A stretch of 64,000 nt of DNA from JAJDTT01 sp965116695 (GCA_965116695.1 OZ220706.1:2046001-2110000), one strand, 5' to 3'; shown: positions 17,257-26,690, numbered from the stretch's first letter. The notes: a model not told the origin generated them from the letters alone. Translations and numbers: made by a program.

Positions 17257-18207
17257 ATGGGCACCGTCAGAGAAATCTCGGAAGAGATGGAGATCTTCTC
17301 CAAATACTTGAAAGAACGGGGTCTACGCATGACCCACCAACGCCGGAAGGTGGTGCAGAGCTTCCTCCAGACCAGCGGCCACGTGAGCATAGATGAGCTA
17401 CATCAACTGGTCAAGCAGAGCGATCGGCGGATCGGGGCGGCGACGGTCTTCCGCACTCTCAAGGCCCTGACCGCCTGCGGATTGGCCCGTGAAGTCGACC
17501 TGCACGACGGGCGGACGCGCTTCGAACCCCAGTACAAGCGGCCTCACCACCACCACATGGTGTGCGTCAAATGCCACAGCACCATCGAGTTCCTGAGTCC
17601 CGAACTGGAGCAGGTCCAGTCCCGCATCGTGTCCAACTACGGCTTCAATCCGGTCGAGCAGCAATTGCAGATCTTCGGAGTCTGTGAGGAGTGCCAGAAC
17701 CGGGTCGAGCCCCACACGGAACCGGTGAGTTCCGATCTGGTCTTTGCCCGGGATGCCTTGAGGATCGCCATAGCGACCGAAAAACGGGGCGTCAACTTCT
17801 ACAGCACCGCCTCCGAACTGGTGGCCCACGACTCGACCAAGTCCACCTTCCTCAGAATGCTGGCGGATGAGGAGAGCCATCTGAAGCAGCTTAAGGCGCA
17901 ATGGGATCGTCTGGTTGCCGATGATGAGAGCGTGCTGAACGCACCCGTCTTCCTGGATTTCGACTTCGATTCCCTGAAACAGATCTTCCCCGGCAAAGAC
18001 CAGATCAAAGCCCGGCTCAGGGAAAATCTGACTGCGGCCGAGGCGTTGAAGATCGCCATGAAGATGGAGAAGGACGCCTACGACTTCTTCCACGACTACG
18101 CCGACAAGTTCGAGGACACCAAAGGCAAGGAGATCTTCCAGAAGTTCGCCGAAGAGGAGTGGGAGCACTTCACCGAGATCCGCAGAGAATACGAAGCCCT
18201 GTCCTGA
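17257..18207 (+). CDS. Fur-family regulator fused to rubrerythrin-like ferritin domain
   Basis: 316 aa, two domains. Residues about 12-150 are a complete Fur/PerR-type repressor: winged helix (RMTHQRRKVVQSFLQ, ATVFRTLKALTACGLA), His-rich metal site RPHHHHMVCVKCH (96-107), and the zinc Cys4 pair C103/C106 and C143/C146. Residues about 160-316 form a four-helix ferritin-like domain with two rubrerythrin motifs: E-E-S-H (205-208) and E-W-E-H (301-304), each paired with an earlier EK helix (E175, E271). The rubredoxin Cys4 domain is absent. One polypeptide would thus bind DNA and carry a di-iron peroxide-reactive site. An alternative start is Met11 (17287). Confidence 0.9.
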   Translation: MGTVREISEEMEIFSKYLKERGLRMTHQRRKVVQSFLQTSGHVSIDELHQLVKQSDRRIGAATVFRTLKALTACGLAREVDLHDGRTRFEPQYKRPHHHHMVCVKCHSTIEFLSPELEQVQSRIVSNYGFNPVEQQLQIFGVCEECQNRVEPHTEPVSSDLVFARDALRIAIATEKRGVNFYSTASELVAHDSTKSTFLRMLADEESHLKQLKAQWDRLVADDESVLNAPVFLDFDFDSLKQIFPGKDQIKARLRENLTAAEALKIAMKMEKDAYDFFHDYADKFEDTKGKEIFQKFAEEEWEHFTEIRREYEALS

Positions 18208-18266
18208 CAACCCTCGGCGGAAGCGGTCACGGCACTCGGCGACCAACCTGATACGGACGCTGGAAA

Positions 18267-18848
18267 ATGCAATTCCGGCTGGAGAGCAGTGTCCTGGAAT
18301 TGGTCCAGGGGGACATCACGCTCCAGCAGGTGGACGCTATCGTCAACGCCGCCAATCGGTGGCTGGCGGGTGGAGGCGGGGTGGACGGCGCCATTCACCG
18401 GCGCGGCGGACCCGCCATCATGGAGGAGACCCGCCGCCGGTATCCCCAGGGCTGCCCCACGGGTCAAGCCGTCATCACCGGAGCGGGAGACCTCCCGAGC
18501 CGTTTCGTCATCCACGCCGTGGGACCGGTCTGGAAGGGCGGTGGCAAGGGCGAGCCCACTCTGCTGGCCTCCGCTTACCGCTCCTGCCTGGACGTGGCGT
18601 TGGCCCATGAATGCCGGAGCATCGCCTTCCCCTCCCTATCGACCGGAGCGTACCGCTATCCGGTGGTCAAGGCCGCCCGGACCGCCATTTCCACCGTCCT
18701 CGGGTTTCTGGAGGAACACGGAACTCTCGAACTGGTCCGCTTCGTCCTTTTCGACGAGGCCACCTGTAAGGCCTACGCCGGCGCCCTGAGCGAAAGCTCC
18801 CCCATCAGCGGATCTGGAAGGAGTAGAGGTCCGCGTCCTTCAGGATGA
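18267..18848 (+). CDS. Macrodomain protein (O-acetyl-ADP-ribose deacetylase type)
   Basis: 193 aa. The MacroD/YmdB signature is complete: LVQGDITLQQVDAIVNAANR, the GGGGVDGAIHRRGG loop, GQAVITGAGDLP, VIHAVGPVWKGG and FPSLSTGAYRYPVVKAA. Such enzymes remove ADP-ribose from acidic residues or hydrolyse O-acetyl-ADP-ribose. It lies 59 bp after the Fur-rubrerythrin gene. The C-terminal 15 codons overlap the convergent gene ending at 18805, and the tail SGSGRSRGPRPSG lies beyond the usual domain end. Confidence 0.9.
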   Translation: MQFRLESSVLELVQGDITLQQVDAIVNAANRWLAGGGGVDGAIHRRGGPAIMEETRRRYPQGCPTGQAVITGAGDLPSRFVIHAVGPVWKGGGKGEPTLLASAYRSCLDVALAHECRSIAFPSLSTGAYRYPVVKAARTAISTVLGFLEEHGTLELVRFVLFDEATCKAYAGALSESSPISGSGRSRGPRPSG

Positions 18849-20307
18849 AGCGGAGCCGCACCGGCTGTTCCAACTCCTCCAGGCTGCGCCCGCCGTCCCA
18901 CTGGACCTTCCGGCCCACTCCGTTTCCCTCGATGGGCCGGCAGGCCTCCCGCTCGAAGCCGGCGAGCGGCTTGCCGAACTGGGTCAGCGCCTCCACCCGC
19001 AGGGATCCTCCGGCAGCATCGACGTTCACCCGGAGCTCGCCGCCCCGGAAGCGAAGGGGCCAGGTGGTCAGGAGGCCTTCCTCCTCCCCGGCGCGGACCG
19101 AGACGAATCCGTCCGGCCGCAGCCGCGCCAGGCCCAAGGCGTCCCCTTCCAGCGTGCGGCCCTTGTATTCGGTGCCGACCAGCGCGAAAAGGTTCCGATG
19201 GGGCACGCTGGAGCCCCGGTAGTAGATCCGGATCTCATCATCCCTCAAGACGGCGCACTCGGGATAGACCCGCTTGCCTTCCCAGGTCCCGGGGGTCCCC
19301 TTGAGGAAGATGTGCCGGTCGCCGACCCGCGTCCACTTCTTTCCGTCCCGGCTGAAGGTGAGCTGGGCGTCCAGCGTGAAGTTGAACCCATCCATGAATT
19401 CGGGGTCGCCCGTGTATTCGTGATAGACGATGAGCATCCCCACGTATCCGCTCTCGTACGGGAAAACGGGCATGTAGTAGAACTCGGTGCCGGCGCCGTC
19501 CCGCTCGTCTGGGACCACAACTTCCTTGAGGTCCGTCCAGAGGGTGAAGTTGAAACTCTCCGCCAGACCGACCAGCCGCGTGGGGTAGGCTTCCGGAGTC
19601 CGGATCTTGGACCAGCGCAGGACGTGACCGGCGTTGGGACGGTGATAGTAGACGTAGCGCTCACGGCGCTGGTCCCAGAAGGGGGTCGAGAGCCCGTCGC
19701 CGGCGGGCACGATCACTGGATTCGGGTGCGACTCCCAGCGAAGCCCGTCGGAAGACCAGCCCACGCCGATTCCAAAGGTGTCGTATTTCATGAAGGCCAT
19801 CTTGTACGGGCGCTCCGGGTCGTGGGCGTCATAGAAGACCCTGATCTCGGTGATGTCCTCCGGTATGACCAACAGATTGTTCTTGCGGCTTCCCTGGAAT
19901 TCCCGGAGCCCCAGGTCGGGACGCCGGAATCGAATCCCGTCCCCCGAGGTGGCAAAACAAAGATAGTTGGTGGATTCGGGCCGGACGTTGTACCAGAGCT
20001 TGTAGAGACGCTCCTTTTCGTCGTAAATCACGTTGGAATAGAGGATCCGGTTGCCCTCCCAAGGCCGTTCCGCCTTGAAGATGGGGTTCTCCGGCGCCTT
20101 CCGGGCGACATGGACCCAACGGGCCACGTTCTCGATCCGGTCGATGAGCCAGTCGTCCAGGAAGAGCTGGCGCTCGGGTCCCACCTCCCGGACCGGGGCT
20201 TGCCGCTTGATCTCGTCGAAGCCCTGCGCCCGGACCGAAATACAGATCGCCAGCCCCAGCAGGCCCGGAACGATCAACCGCCTCTCGAACTTGAACCGTG
20301 TCTTCAT
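18805..20307 (-). CDS. Secreted five-bladed-propeller (GH32/43/68-like) protein
   Basis: 500 aa from the ATG at 20307, which sits 5 bases after AGGAGGGA; an upstream extension to 20382 lacks a ribosome site. A signal peptide (LIVPGLLGLAICISVRAQG) leads to VGPERQLFLDDWLID and repeated strand motifs with Asp/Glu (LYSNVIYDEKERLYKLWY; ATSGDGIRF; DAHDPERPYKMAFM; RDDEIRIYYRG). This is the propeller pattern of a hypothetical glycosidase-like family frequent in polysaccharide degraders; catalytic residues cannot be assigned safely. A paralogue starts at 272. The 3' end overlaps the convergent macrodomain gene by 44 bp. Confidence 0.75.
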   Translation of the reverse strand: MKTRFKFERRLIVPGLLGLAICISVRAQGFDEIKRQAPVREVGPERQLFLDDWLIDRIENVARWVHVARKAPENPIFKAERPWEGNRILYSNVIYDEKERLYKLWYNVRPESTNYLCFATSGDGIRFRRPDLGLREFQGSRKNNLLVIPEDITEIRVFYDAHDPERPYKMAFMKYDTFGIGVGWSSDGLRWESHPNPVIVPAGDGLSTPFWDQRRERYVYYHRPNAGHVLRWSKIRTPEAYPTRLVGLAESFNFTLWTDLKEVVVPDERDGAGTEFYYMPVFPYESGYVGMLIVYHEYTGDPEFMDGFNFTLDAQLTFSRDGKKWTRVGDRHIFLKGTPGTWEGKRVYPECAVLRDDEIRIYYRGSSVPHRNLFALVGTEYKGRTLEGDALGLARLRPDGFVSVRAGEEEGLLTTWPLRFRGGELRVNVDAAGGSLRVEALTQFGKPLAGFEREACRPIEGNGVGRKVQWDGGRSLEELEQPVRLRFILKDADLYSFQIR

Positions 20308-20463
20308 GTACTTCCCTCCTGACGTGTCACGGGCTGCCGGCGGCGGCAGTATACCGGTCTGGTGAGAGCTTCGAGCAAACACCGGTTCGTCTGCGCCCGG
20401 TCAGGTCCTCGAGAAACTTCATGCCGGACTGTTGCGGACGGACGGGAGTGCTAATCTAAGCCA

Positions 20464-22296
20464 ATGCATGCGGAAGGCTCACCCCTGTCTCTGTTGGGGC
20501 CGGAAGAACCGAACGGAGGCGCCAACGGGCGCACCGGCGCCGAAGGGGTTCACTGGAACCTGGACGACCTCTATCCAGGCCCCGATGCTCTGGAAAGGGA
20601 TCTGGAGCGGACGCAGGAACAAGCGGCCGTTTTCGCCGAGCGGTATCGAGGCCGGGTGGGCCGTCTCGACGGCCGTGAGTTGGCTCAGGCCGTCCGCGAA
20701 TTCGAAGCTCTGCAGGTCGGCCTGGGACGGGCCGCTGCTTACGCCTACCTGCACTGGTGCACCGATACGCAGGATCCCCGGCGCGGCGCCCTCCTGCAGA
20801 AGACTCGGGAGGCCTCCACGCAACTGGTCCGCAAGATCCTCTTCTTCGAACTGGAGTGGCTGCAGGTGGACGAGGGGTGGGCGGGCGAATTGCTTTCCGG
20901 CCCGGAGCTGCAACCCTTCCGGCACTACCTGGAGGTGGAGCGGCTACGGGCTCCCCACGTCCTGAGCGAGCCGGAAGAGAAGATCCTGGCGGAAAAGCGG
21001 GTGACCGGGAGGTCCGCATGGAATCGCCTCTTCGACCAGATGCACGGGGCCGCCCGCTATACCTGCGGGGATCGCACGCTGACCCGCGAGGAACTGCTCT
21101 CCCGCCTCTATGACTCGGACCGGGAGGTGAGGCGGGAATCGGCGCTGGCCTTCAGCCGCGGGCTGGAGGAGCGGATCAGCGAGATGGCCTTCATCTCCAA
21201 CACCATGCTGGCCGACAAGGCCTCCGACGACCGGCTCCGCAAATATCCCCACTGGTTGGCCGGCCGCAATCTGGACAACGAGATCAGCGATGACGCCGTC
21301 GAGGTTCTGGTGAAGGCGGTGACGGGACGTTACGACCTGGTGGCCCGCCACTACCGGCTCAAGCAGCGCCTGTTGAAGCTGGACGTCTCCTGGGACTATG
21401 ACCGCTACGCCCCCGTCGGCATGGCCACCGCCCGGTATTCGTGGGCGGCCGCCCGTCGAACCGTCCTGGAGGCGTACGGGGAATTCCATCCCTCCATGGA
21501 ATCCATCGCCGCCCGTTTCTTCGACGAACGGTGGATCGACGCTCCGCCCGGTCGGGGAAAATCTGGGGGCGCCTTCAGTCATCAGACGGTCCCCCCGGCG
21601 CATCCGTACATCATGATGAACTACACGGGCAACATTCGGGACGTTCAGGTCCTGGCACATGAACTGGGGCACGGAGTCCACCAGTATCTTTCCCGAATCC
21701 AGGGCTACCTCCAGTCCCGGCCTCCCTTGACCACCTCCGAGACCGCTTCCGTCTTCGGGGAGATGCTGGTCTTCGACCACCTGCTCCGGAACGAGCCGGA
21801 ACCGGGAGTGCGATTGTCCATCCTGGTGGGCAACGTCGATGACACCATGGCGACCGTGTTCCGGCAGATCGCCCTGCATCGCTTCGAGGAGCGGACGCAC
21901 AACGCGCGGCGGGACGAGGGGGAGCTGTCGGTCGAGCGATTCAATGAACTCTGGATGGAGACTCAGGAGGAGATGTTCCAGGGAAGCGTCCGCCTGGGCG
22001 AGCACTACAGCACCTGGTGGAGCTATATCCCGCATTTCATCCACACGCCGGGCTATGTCTACGCCTATGCCTTCGGCAAGCTGTTGGTCCTGGCCCTTTA
22101 TGGCCGCTACAAGCGGGACGCGAACGGATTCGCCGAGGAGTACCTGAAGCTCCTGGAGGCCGGAGGCTCGGACTGGCCGCACGTCATGTTCCGCCAAATG
22201 GGTGTCGACCTCACCGATCCCAACTTCTGGAGCACCGGGCTTTCCATGACCGAGGACATGATCCGGCAGGCGGAAGAACTGAGCGAGTCCAACTGA
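20464..22296 (+). CDS. pepF: Oligoendopeptidase F (M3B metallopeptidase)
   Basis: 610 aa. The zinc site H-E-L-G-H is at about 399-403, followed by TTSETASVFGEMLVFD with the third ligand Glu about 25 residues later. The N-terminus HWNLDDLYPGPDALERDLE is the classic PepF opening. The C-terminal YSTWWSYIPHFIHTPGYVYAYAFGKLL substrate-binding block is intact. It cleaves short peptides in the cytoplasm. The next gene starts one base after its stop, so both are probably made from one message. Confidence 0.95.
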   Translation: MHAEGSPLSLLGPEEPNGGANGRTGAEGVHWNLDDLYPGPDALERDLERTQEQAAVFAERYRGRVGRLDGRELAQAVREFEALQVGLGRAAAYAYLHWCTDTQDPRRGALLQKTREASTQLVRKILFFELEWLQVDEGWAGELLSGPELQPFRHYLEVERLRAPHVLSEPEEKILAEKRVTGRSAWNRLFDQMHGAARYTCGDRTLTREELLSRLYDSDREVRRESALAFSRGLEERISEMAFISNTMLADKASDDRLRKYPHWLAGRNLDNEISDDAVEVLVKAVTGRYDLVARHYRLKQRLLKLDVSWDYDRYAPVGMATARYSWAAARRTVLEAYGEFHPSMESIAARFFDERWIDAPPGRGKSGGAFSHQTVPPAHPYIMMNYTGNIRDVQVLAHELGHGVHQYLSRIQGYLQSRPPLTTSETASVFGEMLVFDHLLRNEPEPGVRLSILVGNVDDTMATVFRQIALHRFEERTHNARRDEGELSVERFNELWMETQEEMFQGSVRLGEHYSTWWSYIPHFIHTPGYVYAYAFGKLLVLALYGRYKRDANGFAEEYLKLLEAGGSDWPHVMFRQMGVDLTDPNFWSTGLSMTEDMIRQAEELSESN

Positions 22297-22297
22297 A

Positions 22298-23560
22298 ATG
22301 TCCGAAACACCGCACCTCCGGCGCAAAGGATTGCCGTTCCTACCGGGAATCGGCCCCGCTTTCTTGTTGGCGCTCTGTCTCAGCGGGCTCCGGGCCGGCG
22401 ACTGGCCCCAGTTTCTGGGACCGACTCGGGACGGCGTCTACGCCGGGAAGGACCTGGCCCGGCAATGGTCCGCCTCGGGACCACGCGTGCTCTGGAAGCG
22501 GGAGGCGGGGCAAGGGTTCGCCAATCCCATCGTCGCGGACGGCACCCTGATCCTCTTTCACCGGGTGGACGGCCGGGATGTCGTGGACGCCCTGGAAGCG
22601 GACGACGGCCGCGAGTTGTGGACCTTCTCCTATCCGACCGACTACCGGGATGACTTCGGCTTCGACGAGGGGCCCCGGGCCAGTCCGGCGGCGGCCGGCG
22701 ACCGGGTCTACACCTTCGGCGCTCAGGGCATTCTCCAGTGCCTGGCCCTGGGTTCGGGCAGCCGCATCTGGCAGGTGGACACCCGGTCCCAATTCCGGCC
22801 GCGCAAGGGCTTCTTCGGCGCGGCGTGTTCTCCGTTGGTCCGGGACGGTGCGGTCTACGTCCATGTCGGCGCCAATGGTGCAGGGGTCGTCGCCTTCGAC
22901 GCCGCCACGGGACGCACCCTCTGGAAAGCCACCGACGACGAGGCGGGCTACTCCTCGCCCGTGCACGCCTCCATCGGGGGCAAGCCGCGGATCGTCTCCT
23001 TCACCCGAAACGGCGTGGTCACCATCGACCCGGCCAGCGGGAGTGTCGGCTTCCGGGTGCGCTGGCGGTCACGAAGCCGGGCTTCGGTCAACGCGGCCGC
23101 TCCCCTCATCGTCGGCGACCAGATCTTCGTGTCGGCCAGCTACAGCACGGGCGCCCTGCTGCTGGATGCCGCCGGAGAGTCGCCGGAAAAGATCTGGACT
23201 TCCAACGACGCTCTCAGCAACCACTACGCCACCAGCGTCTACCGGGACGGCTATCTTTACGGATTCCACGGCCGCCAAGAATACGGTCCCAGCCTGCGCT
23301 GCGTCGAGTGGCGGACCGGAAGGGTCGTTTGGAACCGGGACGGCCTCGGCGCCGGGACCGTCACTCTGGCCGGCGACCGGCTATTGATCCTGACCGAGCG
23401 GGGAGAATTGATCCTGGCCGCAGCCGATCCCGAGGAGTTCCGCGTGATCTCGCGCGCCAAGGTTCTGGATGGCACCGTGCGTGCCTATCCGGCCCTGGCC
23501 CGGGGACGCCTCTATGCCCGGAACGAGACCGCGCTGGTCTGTGTCGATCTGAGAAAATGA
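22298..23560 (+). CDS. Secreted PQQ-type beta-propeller protein
   Basis: 420 aa. An N-terminal hydrophobic segment (GIGPAFLLALCLSGLRAGD) acts as signal or anchor, followed by DWPQFLGPTRDGVY, the usual opening of PQQ-like repeat proteins in Planctomycetes and Acidobacteria. Recurrent blade motifs are present: ALEADDGRELW, CLALGSGSRIWQVD, AFDAATGRTLWKA, CVEWRTGRVVWN. No quinoprotein dehydrogenase residues are evident, so it is probably a binding or scaffold propeller like BamB relatives. It starts one base after pepF. Confidence 0.85.
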   Translation: MSETPHLRRKGLPFLPGIGPAFLLALCLSGLRAGDWPQFLGPTRDGVYAGKDLARQWSASGPRVLWKREAGQGFANPIVADGTLILFHRVDGRDVVDALEADDGRELWTFSYPTDYRDDFGFDEGPRASPAAAGDRVYTFGAQGILQCLALGSGSRIWQVDTRSQFRPRKGFFGAACSPLVRDGAVYVHVGANGAGVVAFDAATGRTLWKATDDEAGYSSPVHASIGGKPRIVSFTRNGVVTIDPASGSVGFRVRWRSRSRASVNAAAPLIVGDQIFVSASYSTGALLLDAAGESPEKIWTSNDALSNHYATSVYRDGYLYGFHGRQEYGPSLRCVEWRTGRVVWNRDGLGAGTVTLAGDRLLILTERGELILAAADPEEFRVISRAKVLDGTVRAYPALARGRLYARNETALVCVDLRK

Positions 23561-23648
23561 CACGAAACAACGCCGTCCGGCTGGAATGCGGGCGGCGGAA
23601 AGAGTAGTTTGAGGGTAGTCCCTTTCGATACAAATGGAGGATGAAATC

Positions 23649-24974
23649 ATGGTGAAGCCGATCGAGCGAAGAAGTTTCCTGAAGAGTTCCGCCGGCGTGG
23701 TGGCTACGGCCGCCGTCGGCACCGGTTCCGCCGCAAGCCTCCTGTCCCGTGCCGATGCCAACGACACCATCCGGGCGGGAGTGGTGGGTCTCCGGGGACG
23801 GGGCAGGTCTCACATCAAGGGTTTCGCCGGATTGCCGAAGGTGGAAGTCGCGGCGTTGTGCGACGTCGACGAGAACATCATGGCCGAGCGGGCCTCCGAC
23901 CTGGAGGAGCTGACGGGGCGGAAGGCCCGGACCTACACCGACATGCGCCGTTTGCTGGAGGCCAAGGACATCGACGTGGTGGGATTCGCCACACCCAACC
24001 ACTGGCACGCCCTGGGCGGGATCTGGGCCTGCCAGGCGGGGAAGGACGCGTACGTGGAGAAGCCCTGCTCCCACAACATCTGGGAAGGCCGGAAGCTGGT
24101 GGAAGCGGCCCGCCGCTATGGCCGGATCGTCCAGCACGGCACCCAGTCCCGGTCCAGCGCCGGCGTTCGCGAGGGAATCCGGAAACTCCGGGAAGGCGTG
24201 ATCGGGGACGTCTACATGGCCAAGGGACTCTGCTACAAGTGGAGGAACACCATCGGCCACACCCCGGAAGAGCCGGTTCCCGACGGCGTCCACTACGACC
24301 TGTGGCTGGGCCCCGCGCCCCAGCGCCCCTACAGCCGCAACCGGTTCCACTACAACTGGCACTGGCACTGGGACTACGGCAACGGAGACATCGGCAACCA
24401 GGGCGTGCACGAGATGGACATGGCGCGTTGGGGGCTGGGAGTGGGCCTGCCCACCAGGGTCCAGTCATCCGGCGGCCACTACATGTTCGACGACGACCAG
24501 GAGACGCCCAACTGCCAGTTGGCCACTTTCGAGTACCCGGACCAGAAGAAACAACTGGTCTTCGAGGTGCGCCACTGGATCACCAATCATGAAGCCGGCC
24601 TGGGCAAGGGCGAGTCCAACGAAGTGGGGGTCCTCTTCTTCGGCTCCGAGGGCTACATGGTCATGCAGGGCGGCAAGGGTTACCGCACCTTCCTGGGGCG
24701 GAAACGGGAGCCGGGACCGACCCGCATGGAAGGGGGCAACAATTTCGCCAACTTCATCGAGGCCGTCCGCTCGCGCCGGACGGAGGATCTCAACGCCGAG
24801 ATCGAAGAGGGCCACCTCTCCTCGGCGCTCTGTCACCTGGCGAACATGGCGTATCGCACGGGCCGGACGCTGGATTTCGATCCGGAGACCGAGACTGTCC
24901 GGGGCGACGGCGAGGCCGGCACACTGCTGACGCGCGATTACCGGGCCCCCTTCGTGGTTCCCGAAGTCGTCTGA
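23649..24974 (+). CDS. Tat-exported Gfo/Idh/MocA oxidoreductase
   Basis: 441 aa. I choose the ATG at 23649 because GGAGG lies 9 bases before it and the protein then begins MVKPIERRSFLKSSAGVVA, a textbook twin-arginine signal (ERRSFLK). The Rossmann domain follows (IRAGVVGLRGRGRSHIKGF), then the family dinucleotide/substrate motif EKPCSH. The middle WHWHWDYGNGDIGNQGVHEMDMARW block is typical of exported Gfo/Idh members. Such proteins probably oxidise or epimerise sugars in the periplasm with a tightly bound NAD(P). Preceded by an 88-bp gap, it could be transcribed separately. Confidence 0.92.
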   Translation: MVKPIERRSFLKSSAGVVATAAVGTGSAASLLSRADANDTIRAGVVGLRGRGRSHIKGFAGLPKVEVAALCDVDENIMAERASDLEELTGRKARTYTDMRRLLEAKDIDVVGFATPNHWHALGGIWACQAGKDAYVEKPCSHNIWEGRKLVEAARRYGRIVQHGTQSRSSAGVREGIRKLREGVIGDVYMAKGLCYKWRNTIGHTPEEPVPDGVHYDLWLGPAPQRPYSRNRFHYNWHWHWDYGNGDIGNQGVHEMDMARWGLGVGLPTRVQSSGGHYMFDDDQETPNCQLATFEYPDQKKQLVFEVRHWITNHEAGLGKGESNEVGVLFFGSEGYMVMQGGKGYRTFLGRKREPGPTRMEGGNNFANFIEAVRSRRTEDLNAEIEEGHLSSALCHLANMAYRTGRTLDFDPETETVRGDGEAGTLLTRDYRAPFVVPEVV

Positions 24975-25023
24975 GTCCCCCGGAATGGAAGAAGGTCCGC
25001 CGGAGTCCGGTGGACCCGGCCGT

Positions 25024-25099
25024 GGGCGGTTAGCTCAGCTGGGAGAGCACCTCCCTTACAAGGAGGAGGCCGGCAGTTCGAACCTGCCACCGCCCACCA
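25024..25099 (+). tRNA. tRNA-Val (anticodon TAC)
   Basis: 76 nt with encoded CCA. Acceptor GGGCGGT/ACCGCCC, D-arm GCTCAGCTGGGAGAGC, anticodon stem CCTCC/GGAGG with loop CTTACAA, T-arm GCAGTTCGAACCTGC. The anticodon TAC reads GTA and wobble codons. Confidence 0.96.
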
Positions 25100-25112
25100 G
25101 AACCCACTTGTT

Positions 25113-25937
25113 TCACGACTTCGCAGACTTCCGGTTCAAGTCCTTCGATCGGGCCGTCGCCGCCGCCACCGCGCTCATGAGCGCGGCCCGCAGGCCCCGG
25201 TCTTCCAGTTCCTTCAATGCCGCCGCGGTGGTGCCGCCCGGCGTCGTCACCCGATCCCTCAGCACCGCCGGATGCTCGCCGCTCTCCTGCACCTGCCTGG
25301 CCGCCCCCAGCACGGTCTGTGCGGCCAGCTTCATGGCCACGTCCCGGGGCAGGCCCATATGGACGCCGCCGTCGCAGAGGGCCTCGATGACGGTGTAGAC
25401 GTAGGCCGGACCGCTGCCGCTGAGACCGGTGACGGCGTCCAGGAGCTTCTCCTCCACCCGGACCACATTTCCCACCGCCCCGAAGAGGGTCTCGGCCACC
25501 TGGTAGTGCTCTTCGGTCGCCGGATCGCAACCGGCGATGGCGCTGGCCGCCGCATCCACGGTGGCAGCGATGTTCGGCATGACCCGGATGACCGGATTGT
25601 TCTTCCCCAGAAGGTCTCGAATGCGGGTGCTTTCGACCCCGGCCAGGATCGAGATGACGAGTTGACCGGCGCGCACGGAACCACGAATGCCGGCGGCCAC
25701 TTGGGGAAGGATCTGTGGCTTGACCGCCAGCATGATGACGTCGGCTCCGCCGACATGGGGACCGGGATCGACGTCGACCTTCACGCCATGCCGTGACCGG
25801 AGCGATTCCAGCAGGCCGGGCAGGATGTCGATCACGGTGATCCTGCCGGCCGGCGCCAGTCCGGACCGGATGATCCCCCGGAGCAGAGCCGCTCCCATGT
25901 TTCCGCCACCGATCAGGAGAACGTTTTTTTCCTGCAT
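25113..25937 (-). CDS. proC: Pyrroline-5-carboxylate reductase
   Basis: 274 aa, last step of proline synthesis (P5C plus NAD(P)H to proline). The Rossmann loop is NVLLIGGGNMGAALLRG; VIRVMPNIAATVDAAASAI and the C-terminal family signature TVLGAARQVQESGEHPAVLRDRVTTPGGTTAAALKELE are intact (quoted by halves of a continuous block). It lies convergent to tRNA-Val with 13 bp between them. The start at 25937 is followed upstream by the ABC-2-like gene in the same direction. Confidence 0.95.
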   Translation of the reverse strand: MQEKNVLLIGGGNMGAALLRGIIRSGLAPAGRITVIDILPGLLESLRSRHGVKVDVDPGPHVGGADVIMLAVKPQILPQVAAGIRGSVRAGQLVISILAGVESTRIRDLLGKNNPVIRVMPNIAATVDAAASAIAGCDPATEEHYQVAETLFGAVGNVVRVEEKLLDAVTGLSGSGPAYVYTVIEALCDGGVHMGLPRDVAMKLAAQTVLGAARQVQESGEHPAVLRDRVTTPGGTTAAALKELEDRGLRAALMSAVAAATARSKDLNRKSAKS

Positions 25938-25952
25938 GGGACTAGTGAGAAT

Positions 25953-26690
25953 TTACAAACCACAAAGTCGAGAAAGGTGTGCGCGCCTGAATCGCGCCTT
26001 GGCGAAGAGGATCAAAACGAGATCCAGAACCGAAAATGTAACCATGACAGGGATCGCCAACTGCATATGAGTCGGTTCCCGCCGTGCCGCCATCATCCAA
26101 GTCGCGACCGATTCCGATGTCCATGCGATGGCAAAGACCACGAGTGCAAGGGCGGCAACGGCCATAAAACACACCTTGTAAATCTGCCCGATCCTCGCTG
26201 CGCCAACAGAGACCAAAAATCCTCCCGTTGCGGCGGAGAGCGTAATCAGGGATACGACCGCAGCCATCACCGGAACGGCCAGGATCGGAATGCTGGCCCA
26301 GGGACCCTCGGGCTGCATCAGGTTCAAAATAATCAGTGACACCGCCCACATCACCAGCCAGAAAGCGACTCCGACTCCGACTCCAGCGGCGATCATGCCA
26401 CAGAGGATCGCGTCACGGGGCAAACGCCTCGCCGTCAGAGCCTCAATACTACGGCGGCTTCGCTCGCGGAGAACGAAACCAAGAGTCAGGATCCACGGAA
26501 ACGCCGTCGGGAACGGAACGAACAGTTCGTCCCAATGATCGGAAGAATACCAACCCAGCCCCCACGGCAGAGAATAGAGCACTCCCACAAACGGCGCTCC
26601 TACGATCACGCCGAAAGTCTCCAAGCGTTCACCGCTATGAAAACTGTCCAGATATTCCGTCCTGATGACCGTCCATACGTTAGACAGCAT
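25953..26690 (-). CDS. ABC-2-type permease-like membrane protein
   Basis: 245 aa from the ATG at 26690 (GGAGG 9 bases upstream; a GTG at 26696 is too close to it). Six hydrophobic segments (about 26-47, 62-75, 92-122, 130-157, 170-190, 204-226). The cytosolic loop RERSRRSIEALTARRLPRDAILCGMIAAG mimics the 'ERExxTLExLLxTPLxxxxIxxGK' box of ABC-2 permeases, quoted here in part. No ATP-binding partner is next to it. Base composition is less GC-rich than the neighbours. It may be a permease half whose ATPase is elsewhere, or a relic of a transporter. Confidence 0.6.
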   Translation of the reverse strand: MLSNVWTVIRTEYLDSFHSGERLETFGVIVGAPFVGVLYSLPWGLGWYSSDHWDELFVPFPTAFPWILTLGFVLRERSRRSIEALTARRLPRDAILCGMIAAGVGVGVAFWLVMWAVSLIILNLMQPEGPWASIPILAVPVMAAVVSLITLSAATGGFLVSVGAARIGQIYKVCFMAVAALALVVFAIAWTSESVATWMMAARREPTHMQLAIPVMVTFSVLDLVLILFAKARFRRAHLSRLCGL

